Source: Jonesiaceae bacterium BS-20
Lineage (GTDB): Bacteria; Actinomycetota; Actinomycetes; Actinomycetales; Cellulomonadaceae
Assembly: GCA_039995105.1 (NCBI GenBank)
Contig: CP146203.1
Coordinates: 1,984,001-2,048,000, forward strand
Direction of reading: 5' to 3'
DNA length: 64,000 nt
In this document: in pieces, positions 27,782 to 35,997 of the stretch
How positions within the stretch are numbered: position 1 is the first letter of the stretch
Layout: each line of letters opens with the position of its first letter
Program-made: the position numbers and the translations under genes
Notes under the pieces: model-generated
What the model saw: only the letters and a program-made list of their open reading frames with translations
Told to the model about the DNA's origin: nothing
Database searches by the model: none

Positions 27782-29311
27782 TTAGGCACCGATAGTTGCG
27801 CCTGTTGCGAGTGCCATAATTGACTCTTCCGTTGCTGTTGCTGATTCCACGACGGCAACGAGTTTTCCTTCACTCATGACCGCAATTCGGTCAGTAATAG
27901 TGAGCAGTTCTGGAAGGTCCGAGGAGGAGCACAAGATCGCAACTTCTTTGTCTGCTAAGTCAAACAGTTGCTCATAGATCTCTGCTTTAGCGCCGACATC
28001 CACTCCACGGGTTGGTTCGTCCAGGATGAGTACCCCTGGATTAATTGCTAACCATCGTCCAAGCATCGCTTTTTGTTGGTTTCCACCGGAAAGCGTTGTT
28101 ATTCCCTGTTCAAGAGTTGCCGTCTTGACTCGGAACCGGGCGCTTTGTTCACTGGCTTTGTCTCGCAACTGTCTCCGCTTAATGAAGCCGAATCTGCTGA
28201 GAGACGCTGTCAGGAGTACTCCAATATTTTCCCCAACGCTCATGGTGGTGAGCAGCCCTTGGGCTCTGCGTTCACCCGGCACGTAGGCGAGTTTCCTCTC
28301 CACACTGGTGATCGGGCTTCGCGGGTGATACACCTTGCCCAGTAGTTCTACGGTTCCTTCATTACCTTGTTCGGCACCGAAGATATTCTGAAGCATTTCT
28401 ACTCGGCCAGAGTCGGGTAACCCCGCTACCCCAAGGATCTCTCCATGGCGGAGTTCAAAGTCGATTCCTTTATGCCTTCGCCCTCCAAGTCCACTAACTC
28501 GTAGAGCGACTTCGGAAGCTTGCTGTGTTCCTGCCTCCGCTTGCTGTTGGGCTCTACTTGTGAGTTGCCCAAGTTCGCGACCAACCATCGCGGCAACCAC
28601 CTGTTCCGGCGATGTATCTTCACGTTTCCAAGAGGCCACGTGTTTGCCGTCACGAAGAACTTCAATTTGGTCTGCCAGTCGGAAAACTTCAGGCATACGG
28701 TGTGAGACGTAAACCATGGTGGTTCCACGGGACTTAAGCGAGTCCATGAGTGCGAAGAGCCTGTCGGCTTCGGCTGGTGTGAGCATTGCCGTTGGTTCAT
28801 CAAGGATCAAAATGTGGCAACCTCGGGCAATTGAGCGTGCTACCACAACTAGTTGCTGAGTTGCCATATCCAAGTCACGCACTACCGTGTTTGGATCTAG
28901 GCTGAGGTCGAGTTCACCTAGCAATTCAATTGTTCTGGTGATCATTTGTGATCGAGATGGGAACATCCTGCCACCAGGTTCCACGCCAGCTAGGATATTT
29001 TCCGCCACACTACGGTCGGGAAGTAGCGATAGCTCTTGCGGCACAATTGCAACGCCGTGCTTAGTTAACACTTCATTTGGTTCATAATTTGCAATCTGCT
29101 CACCAAATACGGTGATGCTCCCACCGCTTGGTGGCTGTAGCCCCGCAAGGATCTTGAGTAGCGTGGACTTACCGGCCCCGTTTTCACCAAGCAACGCCGT
29201 AATCGCTCCGGTTGGAACTGTGAAACTCACGTTGTCTAGTGCGCGTACCGGTCCAAAGTTACGGCTCAGTCCTTTGATCTCAATAGCTGTCTGCGGTGGG
29301 AGCGATGACAC
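27782..29311 (-). CDS. rbsA: ribose-type ABC importer, ATP-binding protein
   Basis: This 509-residue double ATPase has the first cassette at about residues 10-225 (GENGAGKST, then HILILDEPTAML) and a second at about 255-500 (LSGGNQQKAMLGRWL, LILDEPTRGVDVG). The second cassette has a degenerate P-loop (GLPDSGR), normal for RbsA/MglA-type proteins. The GTG at 29311 is chosen because GGAGG lies six bases upstream; only one base separates it from the rbsB stop. It powers uptake through the RbsC permease. Confidence 0.92.
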   Translation of the reverse strand: MSSLPPQTAIEIKGLSRNFGPVRALDNVSFTVPTGAITALLGENGAGKSTLLKILAGLQPPSGGSITVFGEQIANYEPNEVLTKHGVAIVPQELSLLPDRSVAENILAGVEPGGRMFPSRSQMITRTIELLGELDLSLDPNTVVRDLDMATQQLVVVARSIARGCHILILDEPTAMLTPAEADRLFALMDSLKSRGTTMVYVSHRMPEVFRLADQIEVLRDGKHVASWKREDTSPEQVVAAMVGRELGQLTSRAQQQAEAGTQQASEVALRVSGLGGRRHKGIDFELRHGEILGVAGLPDSGRVEMLQNIFGAEQGNEGTVELLGKVYHPRSPITSVERKLAYVPGERRAQGLLTTMSVGENIGVLLTASLSRFGFIKRRQLRDKASEQSARFRVKTATLEQGITTLSGGNQQKAMLGRWLAINPGVLILDEPTRGVDVGAKAEIYEQLFDLADKEVAILCSSSDLPELLTITDRIAVMSEGKLVAVVESATATEESIMALATGATIGA

Positions 29312-29312
29312 G

Positions 29313-30383
29313 TTAGCCCTCCACCGTTGCGTCAGCGATGTTATCCAAGGTGACAAACTGCGCACCTGTATCTACACCGCTGATTGTGGTTCCATCATTG
29401 AGGAAATCGTAAAGGACCTTAACTGCTTGGTAGCCCTGTTCTCCTGGGTTCTGACTGATTGTGAAGTCAACTACTCCATTGGTGATAAAATCTGCGGTTT
29501 GTGGAAGTAGATCAAATCCAACCATGGTGATCTTGCCAGTGTTGCCAGATTGTTCAATCCACTGTGCCGCTGCGGTAGTTGAGCAGCAGTCGAGCCCTGC
29601 AATGGCAACTACATCGGATTGACCGGCCATGGTGGATTCAACCGTGTTGTAGGCGGCATTTGGCTCGTTACCCACGTTTACTGGCCCAACTATTTCAAGT
29701 TCACTGTCTTTGAAGCCTTCTTCAAAGCCTCCGAAACGGTCGTGTGACCATCCAGCTCCAGTGTCTAAGGAGAAGACAACAACTTTTCCGGTCTTGGTGT
29801 CACCGAGAACCTTGAGGAGTTCTTCCGATTGGGCAAGACCTGAAGCTCTCAGATCCTGTCCAACAAAGCCCATTTGGCTGGAGTCCGGGTTATCCGTGTT
29901 GAATGAAATGATTGGAATACCAGCTTGGACTGCCTGTTCGATCACCGGCTTGAGTGCATCGCTCGAAGCAGATGAAACGGCAAGCCCATCTACTGACTTT
30001 TGCTGGATGAGTGTTTGTAGTTCAGCCACCTGCTTGGCAGCATCGCCACCGGTTGGTCCAATGAGTTGGACTTCTGCACCCAATTCAGTTGCTGCCCGTT
30101 CCATGCCTTCTTTGATTGGGGTAGCAAATGCTAATGACGGGTCGTGGTAGCTCAGTTTGATCCGCATCGGTTCACCAGCCTCGATACGTTCCTGGATGTA
30201 GTCAGCTAGCTGAAAGCCAGCTTCTTCGGTGGTGGAGTTACCGCTGTTTTCTGAGCTACTGCTGGTGCTGGTGCTTCCGCCAGTGCCCGACGTAACTGCT
30301 CCGCAGCCGCTGATGACAAGTGCCGAGCTCGCAATGAGCGCACCTACTGCTAAGAAACGACTTGTTAATTTACGCAAAGACAT
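29313..30383 (-). CDS. rbsB: ribose-type ABC importer, substrate-binding lipoprotein
   Basis: This 356-residue periplasmic-binding-protein-like protein has the lipobox ALVISGC at the end of the signal peptide, followed by a Ser/Thr/Gly linker. The sugar-binding fold shows GVDGLAVSSA-like and PIISFNTDN segments typical of the RbsB cluster. The ATG at 30383 is chosen because AAGGAG is seven bases upstream; the ATG at 30389 is too close to it. It lies between rbsC and rbsA. Affinity for ribose versus deoxyribose or another pentose cannot be told from sequence. Confidence 0.9.
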   Translation of the reverse strand: MSLRKLTSRFLAVGALIASSALVISGCGAVTSGTGGSTSTSSSSENSGNSTTEEAGFQLADYIQERIEAGEPMRIKLSYHDPSLAFATPIKEGMERAATELGAEVQLIGPTGGDAAKQVAELQTLIQQKSVDGLAVSSASSDALKPVIEQAVQAGIPIISFNTDNPDSSQMGFVGQDLRASGLAQSEELLKVLGDTKTGKVVVFSLDTGAGWSHDRFGGFEEGFKDSELEIVGPVNVGNEPNAAYNTVESTMAGQSDVVAIAGLDCCSTTAAAQWIEQSGNTGKITMVGFDLLPQTADFITNGVVDFTISQNPGEQGYQAVKVLYDFLNDGTTISGVDTGAQFVTLDNIADATVEG

Positions 30384-30423
30384 CTTCATACTCCTTTGTT
30401 GTGATTGTCTTGTTGAAAAACGG

Positions 30424-31425
30424 TCAGGCACGCGTTTTACGTTTACGCTGCCACGTGTCTGCTGCAACTGCAGCAACGATGACCAGTCCTGTAACGACCG
30501 TCTGCCAGAACGAAGAAATTCCATTTACGTTCAGGATATTTTGGAGGAATCCAATAAAAGCGACCCCAATGATGGTTCCCCACATAGTTCCAGAGCCACC
30601 AAATAGTGCGGCCCCACCGATAATCACCGCTGAGATTACGGTGAGTTCGAGTCCTGTACCCGTGACACCTTGGACATATGACAAGAATGAAAGCCCTAGT
30701 ACTCCTGCAATTGCCGCCGTTAATCCGGAAAGTACAAACGCCCAAAGTTTGACCGCTTTGACGTTGATTCCAACAAGCCGTGCGGCCTCTGCATTTCCAC
30801 CCACCGCGTATGTATTGAAACCGAGACGTGATTTAGACAGGAGTATGACTCCGAGAGCGGCAACCACAGCAAAGATAATCAATTGCATCGGAACTATTCC
30901 AAAGAGCCGACCTTGACCGATCAGGGTGAATTCGGGAACGCCTGGTTGAGATGCACTCAATGAGATGGGGGCACCATCTGAAATAAGTAGGGTGACACCA
31001 CGAAATACACTCAAAGTACCAAGCGTGACAATGAAAGAAGGCACTTCAAGGAAAACAACAGCCAACCCGTTGAGCAGACCGGCAACAGCCCCAACGACCA
31101 CTCCGAGGACTACGGCAAGTGGCCATGCCATGCCATCAGCAATCGCCATTCCAGTTGAGATTGCTGACAGTGCATAAATCGACCCAACCGAGAGGTCGAT
31201 CTCTCCGTTAATGATGACGAACGTTACCCCAATCGCCATGATGCCAATTTGGGAAATTTGTTGTCCAACAGAAAGGAGATTGCCACTTTGCGCAAATCCT
31301 GGTGAAAGGACAGTACCTAAAATAAAGAGCAGAATGAGTGCAGCAAACACCCCTGCTTCTCGTGCATGTAACAGAGAGTGGAATCTTGATGGCACTTTTT
31401 GTGCCGGTGTAGCTACAGCGGTCAT
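30424..31425 (-). CDS. rbsC: ribose-type ABC importer, permease
   Basis: This 333-residue membrane protein of the RbsC/BPD_transp_2 type has about eight to ten hydrophobic segments. NGEIDLSVGSIYALSA and a late GGAALFGGSGTMWGTIIG segment are conserved in the family. Its ATG overlaps the rbsK stop by four bases (ATGA), so the two are translationally coupled. It forms the homodimeric channel energised by RbsA. Confidence 0.92.
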   Translation of the reverse strand: MTAVATPAQKVPSRFHSLLHAREAGVFAALILLFILGTVLSPGFAQSGNLLSVGQQISQIGIMAIGVTFVIINGEIDLSVGSIYALSAISTGMAIADGMAWPLAVVLGVVVGAVAGLLNGLAVVFLEVPSFIVTLGTLSVFRGVTLLISDGAPISLSASQPGVPEFTLIGQGRLFGIVPMQLIIFAVVAALGVILLSKSRLGFNTYAVGGNAEAARLVGINVKAVKLWAFVLSGLTAAIAGVLGLSFLSYVQGVTGTGLELTVISAVIIGGAALFGGSGTMWGTIIGVAFIGFLQNILNVNGISSFWQTVVTGLVIVAAVAADTWQRKRKTRA

Positions 31426-32339
31426 CTTGCATTTCCAATCTGAAGGTCAAGTAGCTCGCGGGTCGGAAGTGACGGGATCACTCCTGCAATCGTCACCGTG
31501 TGAGCACCTGCACGGGCCGCAAACTTTGCTGCATCCACAAGGGACCATCCTTCTCCCAGACCCACTGCTAGGGCTGCGGTGAATGAGTCCCCCGCTCCAG
31601 TAGTGTCGACTACGTTTTCCACGAGTACGGGCTCAATCTCAACGACTTCGTTACCGTCGGCGATCAAAGCCCCCTTGGAACCACGTGTAAGGATTACAGC
31701 AGAGTTCGTTTTTGTCTGGAGAGCCTTGATGAGGTCAATATCAGTTAGTCCATGGCCCTCATCCAATCCAAGGAGAATCGGAGCCTCAGTTTCATTCGGC
31801 GTAATGACATCAATGAGCGGCCATGCCTCATCTGGAAGCACCCGGGCTGGCGCAGGGTTTAGCAGAGTCCGAGTTCCATGTACCCTCCCAATTCGGAGTG
31901 CTTCAATCGCAGCTGCTCTTGGAATCTCCAGCGAAACCACTAGTACATCTGCTGCCGCTATCGAATTCTCAAATGGAGCAATAGCGTTGGCGTCCAGTTC
32001 ATCAAGCGCTCCGGGAGCAATTGCAATCAGATTCTCGCCACTAGGATCAACCATGATGAACCCAACCATGGTTGGATTGTTCGTAGTCACAACGTGGCTG
32101 GCATCGATTCCTTCTGATTGCCACAGATCATGTGCACTTTGACCGTAGGCATCATTTCCAATCGCAGTGAAGAATGAAACTTCTGCTCCAAGGCGCGCGG
32201 CACCAACGGCTTGATTTGATCCTTTGCCACCGGGGCCTTCTTGGAATTCCCCACTTGAAATAGTTTCACCTGCAATTGGGAACTTGGGAACATTCATTGT
32301 TAACCCAACCCCAAAACTACCGACGACTGCAATCTTCAT
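31422..32339 (-). CDS. rbsK: ribokinase (or deoxyribokinase), PfkB family
   Basis: This 305-residue PfkB-type sugar kinase has GGKGSNQAVGAARLGA near the N-terminus and the catalytic signature DTTGAGDSFTAALAVGL (about residues 240-256, catalytic Asp in GAGD). It phosphorylates ribose at O5. In combination with DeoC it could equally be a deoxyribokinase, which is the same family. The ATG at 32339 (MKIAVVGSFG) fits family starts; an in-frame ATG at 32372 would add 11 residues. It is the first gene of the operon, with about 200 bp of free DNA upstream for the promoter. Confidence 0.9.
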   Translation of the reverse strand: MKIAVVGSFGVGLTMNVPKFPIAGETISSGEFQEGPGGKGSNQAVGAARLGAEVSFFTAIGNDAYGQSAHDLWQSEGIDASHVVTTNNPTMVGFIMVDPSGENLIAIAPGALDELDANAIAPFENSIAAADVLVVSLEIPRAAAIEALRIGRVHGTRTLLNPAPARVLPDEAWPLIDVITPNETEAPILLGLDEGHGLTDIDLIKALQTKTNSAVILTRGSKGALIADGNEVVEIEPVLVENVVDTTGAGDSFTAALAVGLGEGWSLVDAAKFAARAGAHTVTIAGVIPSLPTRELLDLQIGNAR

Positions 32340-32449
32340 TGAAAGAGCCCAAACTTCCTTGTATGTGGACAACCATGAACATGACCAGACTATGTACAGG
32401 GTTGTTCAATGTCAAGAGGTTACGTGAACCACTTCACTTTTCAAGGAGT

Positions 32450-32458
32450 CTGTACCGG
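32450..32458. promoter_or_regulatory. CTGTACCGG motif before rbsK (candidate operator)
   Basis: Lies about 110 bp upstream of the rbsK start, followed by TAACACAG, which gives a rough inverted repeat with CTGT. Identical to nine bases upstream of gntR. See the entry at 26486. Confidence 0.35.
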
Positions 32459-32540
32459 TAACACAGGCAAATGTTGCAGGCGCCATTTACCAAATATCAG
32501 ATAATTTAGGCGACTTCATCAAAATTCAGCGGTCCTCCAG

Positions 32541-33302
32541 TCATATCAGTTTGCGCCGATACAGCGCGTTGGCCCACAGGTAGGCACCGATCAACAGCGC
32601 CACACACCACCCAAGCGCAATCCAAATATCGCCGCCAACGGGCGTCCCGGCAAACAATGCTCGTAAAGTGTCAACGATTGACGTGACGGGCTGATTCTCG
32701 GCGAATGCGCGCACTGGCCCGGGCATCGTATCCGTTGGTACAAAAGCCGAGCTGATGAACGGCAGGAATATAAGCGGGTAAGAGAACGCTCCCGCCCCAT
32801 CAACGCTCTTGGCGCCAAGCCCAGCTACCATCGCGAGCCAGGTTACCGCGAGGGTAAAGAGGATCAGGATTCCCGCAACCGCAAGCCAAGCAAGCACACC
32901 CGCACTCGTGCGGAAGCCCATGAGCACGGCCACCGCAATCACAATGACGAGCGAGAGCAGATTAGCCACCAGAGAGGTTAGAACGTGTGCCCATAAGACG
33001 GCAGAACGGGCGATGGGCATGGACTGGAAACGCTCGAAGATCCCGCTTTGCAGGTCCATGAACAGGCGGTATGCCGTGTAGGAAACACCCGAGGCAACCG
33101 TAATGAGCAGGATCCCGGGCAATAGATAGTCCACATATGCGCCGGGACCGGCCTGGATCGCGCCGCCAAATACGTAAACAAAGAGCAGCATGAACGCAAC
33201 CGGCATGATCACTGTCGTCAAGATGGTGTCGAGGCTGCGGGTGATATGCCGTAGAGACCTGCCCAGCAGCACGGTGGTGTCAGCAAAGAAATGCGTGGTC
33301 AT
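32541..33302 (-). CDS. ABC-2 type exporter permease (DrrB-like)
   Basis: This 253-residue membrane protein has six hydrophobic segments. The region FERFQSMPIARSAVLWAHVL is the conserved cytoplasmic loop of ABC-2 exporters of the DrrB type, and PLIFLPFISSAFVPTDTMPG is the typical late loop. The ATG at 33302 has AGGTGG six bases upstream and lies 10 bp after the ATPase stop. With the ATPase it should export a drug, lipid or similar hydrophobic molecule. The substrate is unknown. Confidence 0.9.
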   Translation of the reverse strand: MTTHFFADTTVLLGRSLRHITRSLDTILTTVIMPVAFMLLFVYVFGGAIQAGPGAYVDYLLPGILLITVASGVSYTAYRLFMDLQSGIFERFQSMPIARSAVLWAHVLTSLVANLLSLVIVIAVAVLMGFRTSAGVLAWLAVAGILILFTLAVTWLAMVAGLGAKSVDGAGAFSYPLIFLPFISSAFVPTDTMPGPVRAFAENQPVTSIVDTLRALFAGTPVGGDIWIALGWCVALLIGAYLWANALYRRKLI

Positions 33303-33312
33303 TGGTACCACC

Positions 33313-34086
33313 TCAACTTGGGGTCTCATTGTTTCCCACCACCGCGAAGAACACGTCCTCGAGTGTGGGCTGCTTTTCAACGTAAGTCACCTCGGTCGGT
33401 GGCAACAGTTTCTTGAGGTCGGCTAGCGTGCCGTCGACAATGATTTTGCCGTTGTGCAAAATGGCAATTCGGTCAGCCAGTTGCTCAGCTTCATCAAGAT
33501 ATTGCGTGGTCAGCAAGATGGTAGTGCCGTGCTCAGCCAGCGTCTTGATCGCCGCCCAAACCTCCAGCCTGGCCTGCGGGTCAAGCCCCGTAGTGGGCTC
33601 ATCAAGAAACACCACTGGTGGCTCGCCAATGAGGCTCATGGCAATGTCCAGCCGCCGGCGCATGCCGCCGGAATACGTGGCGACCCTGCGGTCTGCGGCT
33701 TGAGTAAGCGAGAATCTGGCTAGGAGGTCCTCGGCAATTTTTGCAGGATTTTCCCGATGCCGCAGCTTTGCTACCAGCACCAGGTTCTCCCGGCCCGTGA
33801 GGACTTCATCAACGGCTGCGAACTGGCCGGTCAAGCTGATCGAGTTACGCACCTGATGCGCCTGGCTGTGTACGTCAAACCCGTTAATTTCCGTTGTGCC
33901 AGAGTCTGATGAGAGGAGCGTTGCCAGGATTCTGATTATCGTCGTCTTGCCAGCTCCATTGGACCCGAGCAGTGCGGTAATGCTGCCCCGCGCGACCTCA
34001 AGGTCGACTCCCCGCAGCACCGCAACGTCTCCGAATGATTTTTCTAGGCCCCGCGCACTAATCGCCGGGACCTGCCCTGTTGACAT
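33313..34086 (-). CDS. ABC exporter ATPase (DrrA-like)
   Basis: This 257-residue ATPase has Walker A GSNGAGKTT (about residue 42), signature TYSGGMRRRLDIA, Walker B PPVVFLDEPTTGLDPQ and the switch histidine position occupied by Gln (TTQYLDEAEQLAD), as in DrrA proteins. It is the first gene of a two-gene exporter operon with the permease that follows. It is similar to daunorubicin-resistance pumps by family, but the actual cargo is unknown. Confidence 0.9.
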   Translation of the reverse strand: MSTGQVPAISARGLEKSFGDVAVLRGVDLEVARGSITALLGSNGAGKTTIIRILATLLSSDSGTTEINGFDVHSQAHQVRNSISLTGQFAAVDEVLTGRENLVLVAKLRHRENPAKIAEDLLARFSLTQAADRRVATYSGGMRRRLDIAMSLIGEPPVVFLDEPTTGLDPQARLEVWAAIKTLAEHGTTILLTTQYLDEAEQLADRIAILHNGKIIVDGTLADLKKLLPPTEVTYVEKQPTLEDVFFAVVGNNETPS

Positions 34087-34246
34087 GAGTTTTCTTCTTT
34101 CGGTTATCCAAAGTCAGCGGGAGCGCTCAACAGTTCCTGACTGTTACAGGCCGCAGTCACAAAACTCACTATTAAGTGCTACTGACTACTACTACACAGT
34201 ACTGCCGAGTACTCCTGGTGCGCATCCCTTATTCGGGATGAGTGCC

Positions 34247-34290
34247 CAAAAAAATTGGGTTCGAACGAGGACCCCTCGTTCGAACCCAAT
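34247..34290 (-). terminator. Rho-independent terminator of the oxidoreductase gene
   Basis: A perfect 17-bp stem, ATTGGGTTCGAACGAGG and its complement (34254-34270 and 34274-34290), has a 3-nt loop and is followed on the minus strand by seven T residues (34248-34254, the last overlapping the stem). It lies 28 bp past the stop of the oxidoreductase gene. This is the clearest terminator in the window. Confidence 0.93.
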
Positions 34291-34318
34291 AGCATTTGCA
34301 ACCGCTAGTGCGGACCGC

Positions 34319-35260
34319 TCAGTCTGTGAACTCCGTCAGCACAATTTTGCCGCCCGCATGCCCACTCATACTCAATTTGAGGGCATCGGCAGCCTCTTGC
34401 ATTGGCCGGCTGGCAACAACGCGCACACCAAGCTTGCCGTCCCTAACCAGGGCGTTGAGGCGCTCGAGCTCGCTACCTACCGGGCGCACCCAAATGTAGT
34501 GGCCACCGTGTTCTCCTACCGAACCGTCAGCAATCGAAGCATGGCGTCCTAAGTCTTTGAGCACCGCAAGGGTCTGCTCAAGTGCGCCGCCATGGAAATC
34601 AGCTACGGCATCGACCCCTTCCGGAACTAGCGCACGGACCGCAGCAACAAGTCCTTCACCGTAAGTCAGGGGCTCTGCCCCCAATGCGGCGAGGTGCGCG
34701 TGATTCTTAGGCGAAGAAGTCGCCAGCACCCGCACGCCAGCTGCCTTGGCGATCTGGATTCCCGCTTGCCCAACGCCACCTGCACCATTGTGAATGAGCA
34801 AAACCTGCCCTGGTGCCAAGTCGAGAGCGTCAAGCGTGCGCAAGGCGGTCCCGCCCGTCAGCGGTAGTGCGGCCGCTTCTTCGAAGGAGAGTTCCTTAGG
34901 CTTGTGGGCGACCACGTCAGCAGGCAACGTCACATACTGCGCAAACGTCCCCATCCCAACGCTGTCTCGCCGGCCATATGCGTGGACCTCGTCCCCAACT
35001 TTGAACTCAGGGGTGTCAAAACCAACGGCCTCGACTACACCGGAAACATCCCAACCCGGAACTACCGGGAAGTGCACGGTCAGGATCTGATCGAGGTATC
35101 CGGCCATCACCACCCAGTCAACGGGGTTCACCCCCGCTGCCTTAATCTTGATCCGAACCATCCCCGGGCTCACCTTGGGCACGGGAAGTTCCACCTGTTC
35201 CAGCTTTTCCACGCCCCCGTAACTTGCGTAGGCCATGGCTTTCATTGTGAATTCGGTCAT
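34319..35260 (-). CDS. NADP-dependent quinone-oxidoreductase-like alcohol dehydrogenase
   Basis: This 313-residue MDR-superfamily oxidoreductase has a GroES-like N-terminus (AAGVNPVDWVVMAGY, PGWDVSGVVEAVG) and a Rossmann domain with VLLIHNGAGGVGQAGIQIA (about residues 153-171). No structural-zinc cysteine cluster is present, so it belongs to the zinc-independent quinone reductase (QOR-like) group. The ATG at 35260 has AGGAGA upstream. It is a single gene ending at a strong terminator. The substrate is unknown. Confidence 0.88.
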   Translation of the reverse strand: MTEFTMKAMAYASYGGVEKLEQVELPVPKVSPGMVRIKIKAAGVNPVDWVVMAGYLDQILTVHFPVVPGWDVSGVVEAVGFDTPEFKVGDEVHAYGRRDSVGMGTFAQYVTLPADVVAHKPKELSFEEAAALPLTGGTALRTLDALDLAPGQVLLIHNGAGGVGQAGIQIAKAAGVRVLATSSPKNHAHLAALGAEPLTYGEGLVAAVRALVPEGVDAVADFHGGALEQTLAVLKDLGRHASIADGSVGEHGGHYIWVRPVGSELERLNALVRDGKLGVRVVASRPMQEAADALKLSMSGHAGGKIVLTEFTD

Positions 35261-35310
35261 TTGACTCTCCTGATCTCAGCTGGCGGTTGGGGCCGATCAC
35301 CCCTTCAATA

Positions 35311-35868
35311 TTACTGACTCTGCCAAGGACGGGGCCACCCAAAGTACTCGTCCCCCGTGCCGGTCAGGGGCGGTGGGACAGGTCCTTGCCACCCGAGCGG
35401 GGCAAGTGGAATCTGACCAGCGGCAACCATTTGGTCTACCTGCCAAGACAACTGTATGAGCGCCTCGTTACGGTCTATCAGCGCCAGGATCTTTCGAACA
35501 TCGTGTCTCTTCCATATGAAGAGGGCCGCTCCCAAAGCCACCAATACCAGTGCGGCAATACCAAAGAACAGACGGTTCTGTTCCGAATTGGAGGCATCGA
35601 ACACCTCATAGATAAGAACCGCTGCCAGAAAAAACAGCACCCCGCCGGTGACGTGGCGCATGCTTTGCGTGTGCCCGACGGCTCGATCCGACTTGACAGA
35701 CGGAGCCCTTAATATGGACACCTGTCGAAACTGCACGTACCACAACGGCCAGGCGGCAACCCGGAACTCGGCAGCTGAGCCTCGGGGTAATCCCGCGAGC
35801 GCTCCCAGCGGATCTGCCCGAATATCGGGGGCGTTTGCAAGGCGGTTGAAATACTTAAGAACTCCCAT
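35311..35868 (-). CDS. hypothetical membrane protein, two helices
   Basis: This 185-residue protein is not recognised. A hydrophilic N-terminal 70 residues precede two predicted membrane helices (TGGVLFFLAAVLIYEVF and LFFGIAALVLVALGAALFIW, separated by a short loop), then a cytoplasmic tail with a helical part (RNEALIQLSWQVDQMVAAGQIPLAPLG) and a Pro/Gly-rich end. The tail segment resembles the short C-terminal motifs of SHOCT-like small proteins only faintly. Lies between the oxidoreductase and the AAA/TPR gene, all on the minus strand with gaps of 50 and 120 bp. Confidence 0.6.
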   Translation of the reverse strand: MGVLKYFNRLANAPDIRADPLGALAGLPRGSAAEFRVAAWPLWYVQFRQVSILRAPSVKSDRAVGHTQSMRHVTGGVLFFLAAVLIYEVFDASNSEQNRLFFGIAALVLVALGAALFIWKRHDVRKILALIDRNEALIQLSWQVDQMVAAGQIPLAPLGWQGPVPPPLTGTGDEYFGWPRPWQSQ

Positions 35869-35997
35869 GAACTAGCTCATGTCCTAACGGGTTGAAAGCG
35901 GCACTTGCAAGAACCCAGACTACATGTAGATGGAAATGGCGACCATGGCGGGAACATCCCAACCACGTCCTAGCCCAGATTATTCAAGGGCTCCATC

